From CAYLZW01 sp964388085 (lineage in GTDB: Bacteria > Myxococcota > UBA727 > CAYLZW01), in contig CAYLZW010000022.1 of NCBI GenBank assembly GCA_964388085.1, positions 1 through 36,507 on the forward strand: a stretch of 36,507 bases of DNA, read 5' to 3'. Both the position numbers and the translations under genes were made by a program. The number at the start of each line of letters is the position of its first letter. Position 1 is the first letter of the stretch. The notes beneath the pieces were generated by a model. That model searched no databases. It was given only the letters and a program-made list of their open reading frames with translations, and was not told the origin of the DNA. Below, piece after piece: positions 27,010 to 34,530 of the stretch.

Positions 27010-28223
27010 TCGACCTCCAAGCGGTCGAGCAGCCGCGCGCTCAGGGGCTCGGAGAGCGTGACCTGTACGCGGCCGGGCTGCTCCGTGACGACGAGGCCGA
27101 GGCGCTGCGCGCGGTCCTTCGTGATCAGGAACGTCTTCGCGTCCGGTGTCGCGCCTCCGGGGGCGAGCGCGCTCAAGCGTTCGCTCCACCAGTCGAGGTG
27201 CCGGCCCCCGAAGCGATAGTGGCGCAGATAGGCCGCGTACTTCTGCGCGCTGTTCGCCTCCGCCGCGGGCGACACGGGCGCCTCCTCCTCACCAGCGACG
27301 GCGAACGCGACCACGAGTGCCACGACGACGACAGCCGCGCCGCCGGCGAGCCACGGCAGCTTCCCTCGCCAACGCGCGGCGGCGGCCACGCTGCCGAGCG
27401 ACGCCCCCTCGAAGCGCGCGGCGGCCCCGCCGGCCGAGGGGACAGACTTGCCGATCTTCATCACCGGCGCGGCGGATTTGGGCCGCTTGGCCCGCCGGCG
27501 CCGCGGCTCGGTGACCTCGTCGTCGACGGCGGCGCTCGGGTGCTGGAGCGGGCGGGCGAGCTCGAGCTCGTCCGACGGTGCCGCAGCGAGCGCCGCGACG
27601 GCAGGGGCCCCCGGACCGCGCGACATCTCCGCCGGCCCGAGGGGAGCGGCGTCCGCCGACGGAAACGTGATCGCGCGCGGCATCTCCGTCGTCGCGGCCG
27701 CGAAGGGCGCCGTGCCGGCAGGAGGCCCGAACGGGCTCGCGGGCCGCTCCCCCGTCGGCAGACCGAACGGGCTCGGCGGCGCCGAGGGCGGCCCGGTCAA
27801 GGTGCCCGGCGGGGTGCTCTGCCGCGTCGACGGTGCGCCGTAGCGACCGCGGCTCAAGCTCATCATGCCGCCGGGGGCGAGCCACGCGCCCCCGCAGCCG
27901 GCGCAGAGATCGACCTCCTCCCCGAGGATGACGATGGCGCTCATGTCCTTGTCGCAAGCCGGACAGCGACGCTTGCGTGCGCCGGGCGCGGCCAGCAGGC
28001 GGGCGATGTGGTCGCTGCTGGTCGCGAGCTCCTCGACGAGAAAACGGTAGGCGGCGTCCCGCTCGAGGAACCAGCCGGAGCAGGCGCCGCACGAGCGCGC
28101 GCCCGGGTAGACGTGCTCGGGATCGAGCGTGCTGCGAGCCCCGCATCCCGGGCACTCGGCGTTATCGACGAGATCGTGCATCGGCGTCGCCAGTTCGCGC
28201 TCCTCGGCGCGAGCATAGCTCAC
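27006..28223 (-). CDS. Zinc-ribbon single-pass membrane protein, unknown function
   Basis: This 405-residue protein has two N-terminal zinc ribbons. The Cys pairs are 24/27 with 45/48 and 87/90 with 107/110; the second resembles zf-TFIIB domains (CPACDKDMS and CAGCGGAWL). A long Pro/Gly/Ala linker follows with repeated SPFG-type units. Next comes a basic patch (RRRRAKRPK), a membrane segment near residues 295-315 (LAGGAAVVVVALVVAFAVAG) and an ~85-residue outer domain. The ribbons should face the cytosol and the C-terminal domain the periplasm. The GTG at 28221-28223 overlaps the aminotransferase stop as GTGA, which favours it over ATG 28181, which has no ribosome site. I do not know a characterised homologue. 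It sits between an aminotransferase and the M16 pair in a coupled chain. Confidence 0.75.
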   Translation of the reverse strand: MSYARAEERELATPMHDLVDNAECPGCGARSTLDPEHVYPGARSCGACSGWFLERDAAYRFLVEELATSSDHIARLLAAPGARKRRCPACDKDMSAIVILGEEVDLCAGCGGAWLAPGGMMSLSRGRYGAPSTRQSTPPGTLTGPPSAPPSPFGLPTGERPASPFGPPAGTAPFAAATTEMPRAITFPSADAAPLGPAEMSRGPGAPAVAALAAAPSDELELARPLQHPSAAVDDEVTEPRRRRAKRPKSAAPVMKIGKSVPSAGGAAARFEGASLGSVAAAARWRGKLPWLAGGAAVVVVALVVAFAVAGEEEAPVSPAAEANSAQKYAAYLRHYRFGGRHLDWWSERLSALAPGGATPDAKTFLITKDRAQRLGLVVTEQPGRVQVTLSEPLSARLLDRLEVE

Positions 28224-29392
28224 GCGCTGCCGAGCTTGCTGAAGCCCTCCGCTGCCGCGCGCAGCGTGTCCATGCGCTTGCAGAACGCGAAACGCACCAG
28301 GCGCCTGCCCTCGTCCAGCGCCGCGGCATAGAACGGCGAGGGCGGGATGGCGGCGACGCCCGCGCGCTCGATGAGGTACCGCGCGAACGCGCGGTCATCG
28401 CCCCGATCGAACACGCGCCGAAAGTCAGCCAGCACGAAGTAGGTGCCGTCGGGCACGGCGACGTCGAAGCCGCTCTCACGCAGCGTCGCCACGAGGAAGT
28501 CACGCCGCTCGCTGTACGCGAGCCGCAGCTCGCGGAAGAAGTCGTCGGAGTAACGCGTGAGCGCCTCCCCCATGGCGACCTGCAGGGGCGTGGCCCCCGC
28601 GAACGTGGTGAACTGGTGCGCGGCCTGCGCGGCGGCGATCAGCGTCGGCGGCCCGCTCAGCCAGCCGACCTTCCAGCCCGTGAACGAGAAGGTCTTGCCC
28701 GTGCTCGACGCCGTCAGCGTACGCTCGAACATGCCCGGCAGGGTCGCGAGCGGCACGTGCTCGGCCTCGCCATAGGTGAGGTGCTCGTACACCTCGTCCG
28801 AGAGCACCAGGAGATCCCGCTCCTGCGCCACGCGGGCGATGACGTCGAGCTCCGCGCGTGTGAACACCTTGCCCGTCGGGTTGTGCGGGGTGTTCAGCAC
28901 GATCATGCGCGTCTTGTCGCTGAGCTGCGCGCGCAGCGCGTCCTCGTCGAGCGCGAACGCCGGGAAGCGCAGGGTGACGAAGCGCGGCACGGCGCCGGCG
29001 AGCGTCACCACAGCCGGGTAGCTGTCGTAGAAAGGCTCGAAGAGCACGACCTCGTCGCCCGGCTCGAGCAGGCCGAGCAGCGCCACGGCGATGGCCTCCG
29101 TCGCGCCGCAGGTGACGAGCACGCCCCGCAGCGGCTCTACCTCGAGGCCGTAGTGCTTCTTCTGGTGCGCGGCCACGGCGAGGGCGAGCGTCGGCACCCC
29201 GAGCGAGCGGGCGTATTGGTTGTGACCCGCCTGCAGCGCGCGCACGGCGGCGTCGACGATGCCGGGCGGCCCTTCGAAGTCGGGGAAGCCCTGCGAGAGG
29301 TTGATGGCCCCGTGCTCGTTCGCAAGGCTCGTCATCTCCGCGAAGATCGACGTGCCGAAGGGCGCGAGCCGCGTGCTCACGCGAGCGCTCAT
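28220..29392 (-). CDS. PLP-dependent class I aminotransferase
   Basis: This 390-residue cytosolic enzyme is of the kynurenine / methionine aminotransferase group. Visible motifs are INLSQGFPDFEGP at residues 30-42, TCGATEAI (94-101), NTPHNPTGK with Asn171, SDEVYEHL with Asp199, and the PLP-binding Lys233 in TGKTFSFTGWKVGW. Near the end RRLVRFAFCK carries the substrate-carboxylate Arg. The combination INLSQGFPDF and GKTFSFTGWK is typical of enzymes acting on Met, kynurenine or Gln; the actual substrate cannot be read from the sequence. The ATG at 29390-29392 overlaps the stop of the upstream peptidase gene as ATGA. The presence of a metabolic enzyme within a protease operon is unusual. Confidence 0.93.
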   Translation of the reverse strand: MSARVSTRLAPFGTSIFAEMTSLANEHGAINLSQGFPDFEGPPGIVDAAVRALQAGHNQYARSLGVPTLALAVAAHQKKHYGLEVEPLRGVLVTCGATEAIAVALLGLLEPGDEVVLFEPFYDSYPAVVTLAGAVPRFVTLRFPAFALDEDALRAQLSDKTRMIVLNTPHNPTGKVFTRAELDVIARVAQERDLLVLSDEVYEHLTYGEAEHVPLATLPGMFERTLTASSTGKTFSFTGWKVGWLSGPPTLIAAAQAAHQFTTFAGATPLQVAMGEALTRYSDDFFRELRLAYSERRDFLVATLRESGFDVAVPDGTYFVLADFRRVFDRGDDRAFARYLIERAGVAAIPPSPFYAAALDEGRRLVRFAFCKRMDTLRAAAEGFSKLGSA

Positions 29393-30942
29393 GCCTTCCG
29401 CCGGCGGCCGGCGCCGACGACGACGAGGCCGAGCAAGGCCAGCAGGCCGGCGACGCCTCCGCCGCGAGCCGCCGAGGCCGCGCGACACTGGCAGTCATCG
29501 CTGACCTCGGGCCCCGCGTCGGCGCTGCCCGCGTCGAGCGTCCCTGCGTCGGGCCCGGCGTCGCCTTCGCTGAGCGTCCCGGACACGATGCGCAGCGTGA
29601 TGCTGCCATCGAAGTCGCGCGCGACCTGCTCGATATAGAAGCCGAGCGGACCGTCCGCCGCGTGCTCGATGTTGCGCTTGACGCCGTCGCCGCCGAGCAC
29701 GCAGGCGTCGAACTCGTCCGCCGCCGCGAAGCGACAGCCGATGGGCATGTTCACGTTCAGGTAGCAGTCGTCGATGCAGTCGACGTTGCCCTGCTTCGGC
29801 TCCGGCTTGTTCGGCAGGTAGAGGTCGCCGTTGTTGATGTCGAGGAAGCCGAGCTCGCCCGTCGGCAGCTCGTTCTCGTCGATGCTGTAGACGTAGATGC
29901 CGGGGAAGTCGTCCTCCGTCTGGTTGTGCTTCGGGCCGCTGCGGTTCTCGACGAGCACGTAGCGCGGCGGGGAGCCGAAGCGCAGGATCGGGCCGCCCTC
30001 GAGGACGGGCTCCAGCGTAATCTCCATGGGCTCGCTGACGTCCTGCACCTCGCCCCAGCCGATCTGCAGGCGGCTGTGCGCGCTGAGGCCGCTGCCCGGT
30101 CGTCCCATGAGGTCTGTGATGACCGGCCCCTCGTACAGGTCCATGAAGCCGAGGTTGTGCCCGAACTCGTGCGTGTCGGGCGGGATGAAGGCGATGACCC
30201 CTACCGACAGCGTCGGCCCGGGATCACCAGCGTCGTCGCTACCGCCGTCGAGCGTTCCGGCGCCTGCGTCGTCGAGCGTGCCCGCGTCGTCCTCGGACGT
30301 CATCTCGCGTGGCGTCGTCGGGACGCTAAGCTCCTGGCCGAGCGCCGCCAGCGGCAGCCCGAGGCCGTCGAACAGATCGGTGCTCAAGATGATGCCGTCG
30401 AACCAACCGTCCGGCACGCCCTCCTGCACGCCGTTCACGTCGAACTGCGAGAGGTCGATGTCCTGCTCGTCCCGCACGCGCTCGATGAGGTTCGTGAGCG
30501 CCGTCTGCACCGCGCCGGAGAACAGCAGCTCCGCGTCGTCGATGAAGAAGCGGCAGTTGTTGACCGGCTTCCCGGGGATCGGGCACTCGTCGGGGTAGAG
30601 CACCGGGTCCGCCAACGTCGGGATGGGGTCGTAGCGGCCGAGGGACTGCGTCTGCCAGTACGCGCGGAAGGTGCCGGGCCCCCCCTCGGGATCGAAGTAG
30701 TCCTGCAGCGCCTGCCAGCGCGCCATGGGAAACGTGGTCGAGCCCGTGCGCGAGGGGATGACGAGGATGTGGCTCGTGCCCTCGTGCGGCACCTTGTTGC
30801 GGCCGATGTCGGTCTTGTCCTGCAGATGATCGATGGCGTGCGCCGACGAGGCGGCCGGCGCCACCAGCAGCACGAGCGCAGCCAGGAGCGAGACGGCGCG
30901 GGCGAGCCCGGCGCGGGCGGAGGTACGCTGTACGACGTGCAT
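29389..30942 (-). CDS. Secreted M6-like metallopeptidase with MYXO-CTERM-type tail
   Basis: This 517-residue exported zinc peptidase has a signal peptide (about residues 1-36, core AVSLLAALVLLVAPAASSAHA). The zinc site is HEFGHNLGFMD (His258, Glu259, His262, Asp267), and the layout is like immune-inhibitor-A / M6 proteases. An acidic Asp/Ala/Gly insert with DAGTLD-type repeats (about 217-243) precedes the active site, and a similar stretch comes before the C-terminus. The end has a Cys pair (CQCR), the hydrophobic run GVAGLLALLGLVVVGAG and RRRKA, matching the MYXO-CTERM sorting pattern for surface display in Myxococcota. The start is ATG at 30940-30942. It is the first gene of the five-gene coupled chain. 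Substrate unknown. Confidence 0.87.
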   Translation of the reverse strand: MHVVQRTSARAGLARAVSLLAALVLLVAPAASSAHAIDHLQDKTDIGRNKVPHEGTSHILVIPSRTGSTTFPMARWQALQDYFDPEGGPGTFRAYWQTQSLGRYDPIPTLADPVLYPDECPIPGKPVNNCRFFIDDAELLFSGAVQTALTNLIERVRDEQDIDLSQFDVNGVQEGVPDGWFDGIILSTDLFDGLGLPLAALGQELSVPTTPREMTSEDDAGTLDDAGAGTLDGGSDDAGDPGPTLSVGVIAFIPPDTHEFGHNLGFMDLYEGPVITDLMGRPGSGLSAHSRLQIGWGEVQDVSEPMEITLEPVLEGGPILRFGSPPRYVLVENRSGPKHNQTEDDFPGIYVYSIDENELPTGELGFLDINNGDLYLPNKPEPKQGNVDCIDDCYLNVNMPIGCRFAAADEFDACVLGGDGVKRNIEHAADGPLGFYIEQVARDFDGSITLRIVSGTLSEGDAGPDAGTLDAGSADAGPEVSDDCQCRAASAARGGGVAGLLALLGLVVVGAGRRRKA

Positions 30943-31002
30943 GGGCGGACGCTGAGCCCTTCAGGCTCGAGCGTCAACGCCCGCTCGCCGCCGCGACGCG
31001 GC

Positions 31003-31632
31003 TCAGCCCTCCTTCGGAACGCGCGCCTCGCCCTCGCTCGGCTGCGACACCGCGCGCACCATCTCCGCCGCCAGCGCGTCGTCCAGCACGAAGGCGAGGT
31101 CGGCCTGCGAGAGGATGCCGCAGCAGTGGCCCGCATCATCCACGACGATGGCACGCCGCACCTGCGCCTGCTCGAAGATGTGCACCACGTCCTCGACGTC
31201 GTCGTCCATGCCGACCGTCAGCGCCGGCGAGGTCATGCAGTCAGCGACCGTCAGCTCGAGCGGGTTGTCACCCTCGGCCAGCACGCGGGTGACGATGTCG
31301 CGATCGGTCAGCATGCCGATGGGCGTCGGGTCGTCGACCGAGTCCACCACGGGCAGCGCCCCGGAGTCGAGCTCGGCGAACAGGCGCGCCGCCTCTTCGA
31401 TGGGTGTGTCCGGCGTGATGGTGCGCGGCTCGCGGGTCATCACGTCGGCGACCCGGTTCTTCGCGCCGCCGCGCATGGCGCCACGGGCTCCGTCCGGCAC
31501 CTCCGCGGCCGAGCGCGTCTCCCGCTCGGCGCCGAGCTCCTCGTCGGACGCCTGCATCGACTCCATGTCGCTGATGCCCTCGTCGATCTCCGCTGCCTCG
31601 TCGAGCGTCGGGTTCCCTCGCTTCGCCATCAT
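31003..31632 (-). CDS. CBS-domain pair protein
   Basis: This 209-residue cytosolic protein has a charged, probably disordered N-terminal 55 residues. Two CBS domains follow (about 58-118 with VADVMTREPRTITPDTPIEE and TDRDIVTRVL, and about 126-190 with VADCMTSPALTVGMDDDVED and GILSQADLAFVL). CBS pairs bind adenosine nucleotides or SAM and act as energy or ligand sensors. The target is not evident. Two adjacent ATG codons are possible: the one at 31627-31629 lies six bases after AAAGGAG and is better spaced than the one at 31630-31632. It lies 60 bases upstream of the peptidase gene on the same strand and could be co-transcribed with the five-gene chain. It diverges from the flavoprotein gene. 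Confidence 0.9.
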   Translation of the reverse strand: MMAKRGNPTLDEAAEIDEGISDMESMQASDEELGAERETRSAAEVPDGARGAMRGGAKNRVADVMTREPRTITPDTPIEEAARLFAELDSGALPVVDSVDDPTPIGMLTDRDIVTRVLAEGDNPLELTVADCMTSPALTVGMDDDVEDVVHIFEQAQVRRAIVVDDAGHCCGILSQADLAFVLDDALAAEMVRAVSQPSEGEARVPKEG

Positions 31633-31840
31633 CTGCTCCTTTGCGCCCGCCTCTCGTGCGAAGTCTGCACGGGGCGTTCCACGTCACCGCGGCTCGCCCG
31701 CGCGCCGCACGCGCCGCCGTCAACGTCCGAGCGTGGCGCTTCGCGGCACGTGTGGCGGCGCCGCGCACTCTCTGCCGTCGGCGGCGGCGGTCGCCGGATG
31801 TCACCATCTCGCGGGGAAGGTCAGCCGCTTTGCGGTCTCG

Positions 31841-31852
31841 CCTCGCGCGAGG
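31841..31852 (+). promoter_or_regulatory. Palindrome overlapping the flavoprotein ribosome site
   Basis: CCTCGCGCGAGG is a perfect 12-base palindrome ending eight bases before the ATG at 31861 and overlapping the ribosome-binding stretch GAGGAGGAG (31849-31857). It could pair with itself or serve as a protein site and limit translation. The rest of the 228-base spacer (31633-31860) shows no clear promoter or gene. Confidence 0.35.
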
Positions 31853-31860
31853 AGGAGCTC

Positions 31861-33393
31861 ATGGGCAGCGCGTCGGAGCAGGTTCGAGATCCGGACGTCC
31901 TCGTCATCGGCGGCGGCATCGCCGGGCTGTGCGCCGCCATGGGCGCGAGCGAACGTGGGCTGCGCGTCACCGTCGTCGATCGGGACGAGCGCCTCGGCGG
32001 ACGCGCCATGAGCTGGACGGACAGCGTCACGGGCGATCCGGTCCACATCGGCCCGCATGTGTTCATGACGGAGTACCCGAACGTGTTCTCGCTCCTCGAG
32101 CGCTGCGGCACGCGCGACAAGATCGTCTGGCAAGACGATCACTTCATCACCATCATGAACGGCCAGACCCCCGTGCGCATGAAGGCCTCGAGGCTGCCGG
32201 CTCCCATGCAGTTCCTCCCGAGCCTCATGAAGGACCCCGCGCTCAGCCGGGGCGACCTCCTCTCGACGCTGCCGGTGACGCTCTACGCGATGCAGATGAC
32301 GGAGGACGACGTCCTGCGCATCGACGGCATGAACGCGTACGCCTTCCTGCGCCGCATGGGCGTGACGCGCGCGCACCTCGCTCACTTCTGGTCCTTCGCG
32401 TCCATGGCGATCATGAACGTCCCGCTCGAGGTCTGCTCGGCCGGCGCTCTTCTACGATTCTATAAACGTCTCATCGGACGCCGCGACTACTCCTTCGGCT
32501 TCGCGGACGGCGGTCTCGGCGACCTCTTCGCGCCGGCGGCCAAGCGCTTCATCGAGGCGCGCGGCGGCGAGGTGCGCCTCCAGAGCGAGGTGCGCGAGAT
32601 CACCACCGACGAGCAGGGACGCGCGACCGGCGCGCTCTTGTCGGGCGGCGAGCGCATCCGCGCCGAGCAGACCGTCGCCGCGCTGCCGCCGAACGCCCTG
32701 CGCTGCCTCGCTCGCAAGGAGTGGCTGCAGCACGCGACCTTCCGTGACCTCGTCCACTTCCATCCCTCGCGCTACGTCAGCGTGTTCCTCTGGTTCGACA
32801 AGAAGCTCACCGACATGCGCATGTGGGCGCGCGTGCACCGCGCGCACGACCTGAACTGCGACTTCTACGACCTCAGCAACATCCACAGCGGCTGGCAGGG
32901 GCGGCCGAGCGTCATCGCCAGCAACATCATCTTCTGCGAGCGCGCCGCGCACATGAGCGACGACGAGATCATCTCTGCCACTCTGGCGGAGCTCGCGGAG
33001 AACATCCCGGCTGCCGAGGGCGCGACGGTGAAGCACGCCGTCGTGAACCGCATCCCCATGGCGATCCACTGTCCCTTCCCCGGCACCGAGCGCCGTCGCC
33101 CCCACTGGCGCTCGCCGGTCGAGAACCTCTGGCTCGCCGGCGACTGGGTGAAGACGGGGCTGCCCTCCTGCATGGAGAGCGCGGCCTACTCCGGCTTCCG
33201 CGTGGCCGAGGGCGTGCTCGCGAAGAAGGGCGTCGAGCACCGCCTCGCCGTCGAGCACGACCACATCGAGGGGCTCACCGCCGTGGTCGACGCCATGTCG
33301 CGGCGCTCGCCCGTGCGCCGCGCGCGCAAGCTGCTGCGCGCCGCCCGACGACGCGCGGGCGGCAGCGTCGTGCCGCGCGCGGTGGCGCCATGA
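31861..33393 (+). CDS. FAD-dependent desaturase-like protein (phytoene desaturase / HpnE type)
   Basis: This 510-residue flavoprotein of the amine-oxidase / carotenoid-desaturase superfamily has the dinucleotide-binding loop VLVIGGGIAGLCAAMGASER (residues ~14-33). Then come VVDRDERLGGRAMSW and IGPHVFMTEYPNVFSLLE, features shared with plant-type phytoene / zeta-carotene desaturases and HpnE. The C-terminal FAD signature is LWLAGDWVKTGLPSCMESAAYSGFR, given here in overlapping parts: LWLAGDWVKTG and SCMESAAYSGF. The last 35 residues are Arg-rich. The ATG at 31861 follows a strong AGGAGG, and its stop overlaps the next gene as ATGA. No phytoene or squalene synthase gene is in the window, so a carotenoid or hopanoid role is not shown; another lipid or polyene substrate is possible. 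Confidence 0.83.
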   Translation: MGSASEQVRDPDVLVIGGGIAGLCAAMGASERGLRVTVVDRDERLGGRAMSWTDSVTGDPVHIGPHVFMTEYPNVFSLLERCGTRDKIVWQDDHFITIMNGQTPVRMKASRLPAPMQFLPSLMKDPALSRGDLLSTLPVTLYAMQMTEDDVLRIDGMNAYAFLRRMGVTRAHLAHFWSFASMAIMNVPLEVCSAGALLRFYKRLIGRRDYSFGFADGGLGDLFAPAAKRFIEARGGEVRLQSEVREITTDEQGRATGALLSGGERIRAEQTVAALPPNALRCLARKEWLQHATFRDLVHFHPSRYVSVFLWFDKKLTDMRMWARVHRAHDLNCDFYDLSNIHSGWQGRPSVIASNIIFCERAAHMSDDEIISATLAELAENIPAAEGATVKHAVVNRIPMAIHCPFPGTERRRPHWRSPVENLWLAGDWVKTGLPSCMESAAYSGFRVAEGVLAKKGVEHRLAVEHDHIEGLTAVVDAMSRRSPVRRARKLLRAARRRAGGSVVPRAVAP

Positions 33394-34502
33394 GCGAGGG
33401 CGTGCTGACGAAGCTCGTCGGCCGGGCCGCCCAGGTGCGGGTTCTCGTCGAGCGCGAGCTGCGAGAGGGTGCCGGACGCTTGCCGGCGCTCCTGCGCCAC
33501 CGAGCGCCCTACGCCGCGCTGCGCCGCTCGCTGCTCCAGCATCGCGCCGTCGTCGCGCTGATGCTCGCGCGGCGCCACGGCGTGCTGCAGGCGCTGGCGG
33601 CGGGCGGTCTCTCTGACGGAGAGCTCGCGGAGCGGACAGGGCTGCACAAGGACGCCACGAGGACGCTCCTGCTCGTCCTCGAAGCGCAGGGGGTGATCGA
33701 GCGCCGGGGACAGCGCGCCTGCCTGACGCCCTTCGCGCGCGCCGCGCTGCTCGACGACGGCCCCATCACGCTCGGCCCCATCCTGGAGCTGCTGGCCGCG
33801 TTCTCCAGCGCCTTCGACGAGCTCTCCGATGGCCTCCGCTCCGGCGCGGCGCCGCCGTCTCTCAGCGTGATGCAGGACGAGCGACAGTCCGAGGCGTTCC
33901 TGCAGGCGGTGAACGCCTGGCTCTTCGCCGCCGGCGCGGAGCTGCTCGCGCGCGTCGCCCTGCCGGACGTCCGTCGCTTCATCGTCGGCTCCATGGGCGT
34001 GAGCATGAGTTCCTTGCTGCTCGAGCGCTTCCCGGAGGCGCGCGTGACCTACGGCTGCCTCGAGCACCTCGTGCGCCGCATCCCGTCGCTGCGCGCGCGC
34101 TACGGCGTCGAGGCGCGGCGCGTCGACGGCATGCACGTGCACGGCGGCGACCCCGAGGCGGATCGCTGGGGTACGGAGTCGTTCGACCTCGTGCTCCTGA
34201 CCAAGAAGATGGTGCTCGCGCCCGAGCAGCGGCTCGGCGAGCGCTTCGCGAAGAAGGCCTACTCGGTCCTGCGGCCCGGCGGCGCGCTCGTCCTCTGGGA
34301 GGCCATTCACGACGAGCGCGGGCCGCCCTCGCTCCCCCTCGCCATGGAGACGGTGCTCGACCTCGGGGTCAGCCCGGTGGGCGCGCTGCTGACCCGTCAG
34401 AGCATGCGCGGCACCTTGCTGCAGATCGGCTTCCGCGACGTCGAGTTCGTCACCTGCATGGGCGGCGAGACGACCTTCGCCGTCGCGCGTCGCCCCTCAT
34501 AG
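33390..34502 (+). CDS. O-methyltransferase-like protein with degenerate SAM motif
   Basis: This 370-residue protein has the layout of dimeric small-molecule O-methyltransferases. A winged-helix dimerisation domain (about residues 45-125, with LSDGELAERTGLHKDATRTL and GVIERRGQRACLTPFARA) is followed by a Rossmann-like domain. The usual glycine-rich SAM loop DxGGGxG is replaced by IVGSMGVSMSS (198-208), and the later motifs FDLVLLTKKMVL and LRPGGALVLWEAIHDE are only partly normal. It may bind SAM in a changed way or be a non-methylating relative. The ATG at 33390 overlaps the flavoprotein stop as ATGA, so the two proteins are probably made together and act on one pathway. It converges on the next gene with a 28-base gap. 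Confidence 0.75.
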   Translation: MSEGVLTKLVGRAAQVRVLVERELREGAGRLPALLRHRAPYAALRRSLLQHRAVVALMLARRHGVLQALAAGGLSDGELAERTGLHKDATRTLLLVLEAQGVIERRGQRACLTPFARAALLDDGPITLGPILELLAAFSSAFDELSDGLRSGAAPPSLSVMQDERQSEAFLQAVNAWLFAAGAELLARVALPDVRRFIVGSMGVSMSSLLLERFPEARVTYGCLEHLVRRIPSLRARYGVEARRVDGMHVHGGDPEADRWGTESFDLVLLTKKMVLAPEQRLGERFAKKAYSVLRPGGALVLWEAIHDERGPPSLPLAMETVLDLGVSPVGALLTRQSMRGTLLQIGFRDVEFVTCMGGETTFAVARRPS

Positions 34503-34530
34503 GCGCGCTCGTCGTCGAGAGGAGCCCCCT

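Noticed and set aside
29662..31860. Plus-strand open frame running into the flavoprotein gene
   Set aside because: It is opposite the secreted peptidase and CBS genes. The protein becomes recognisable only from the ATG at 31861, which has its own strong ribosome site.
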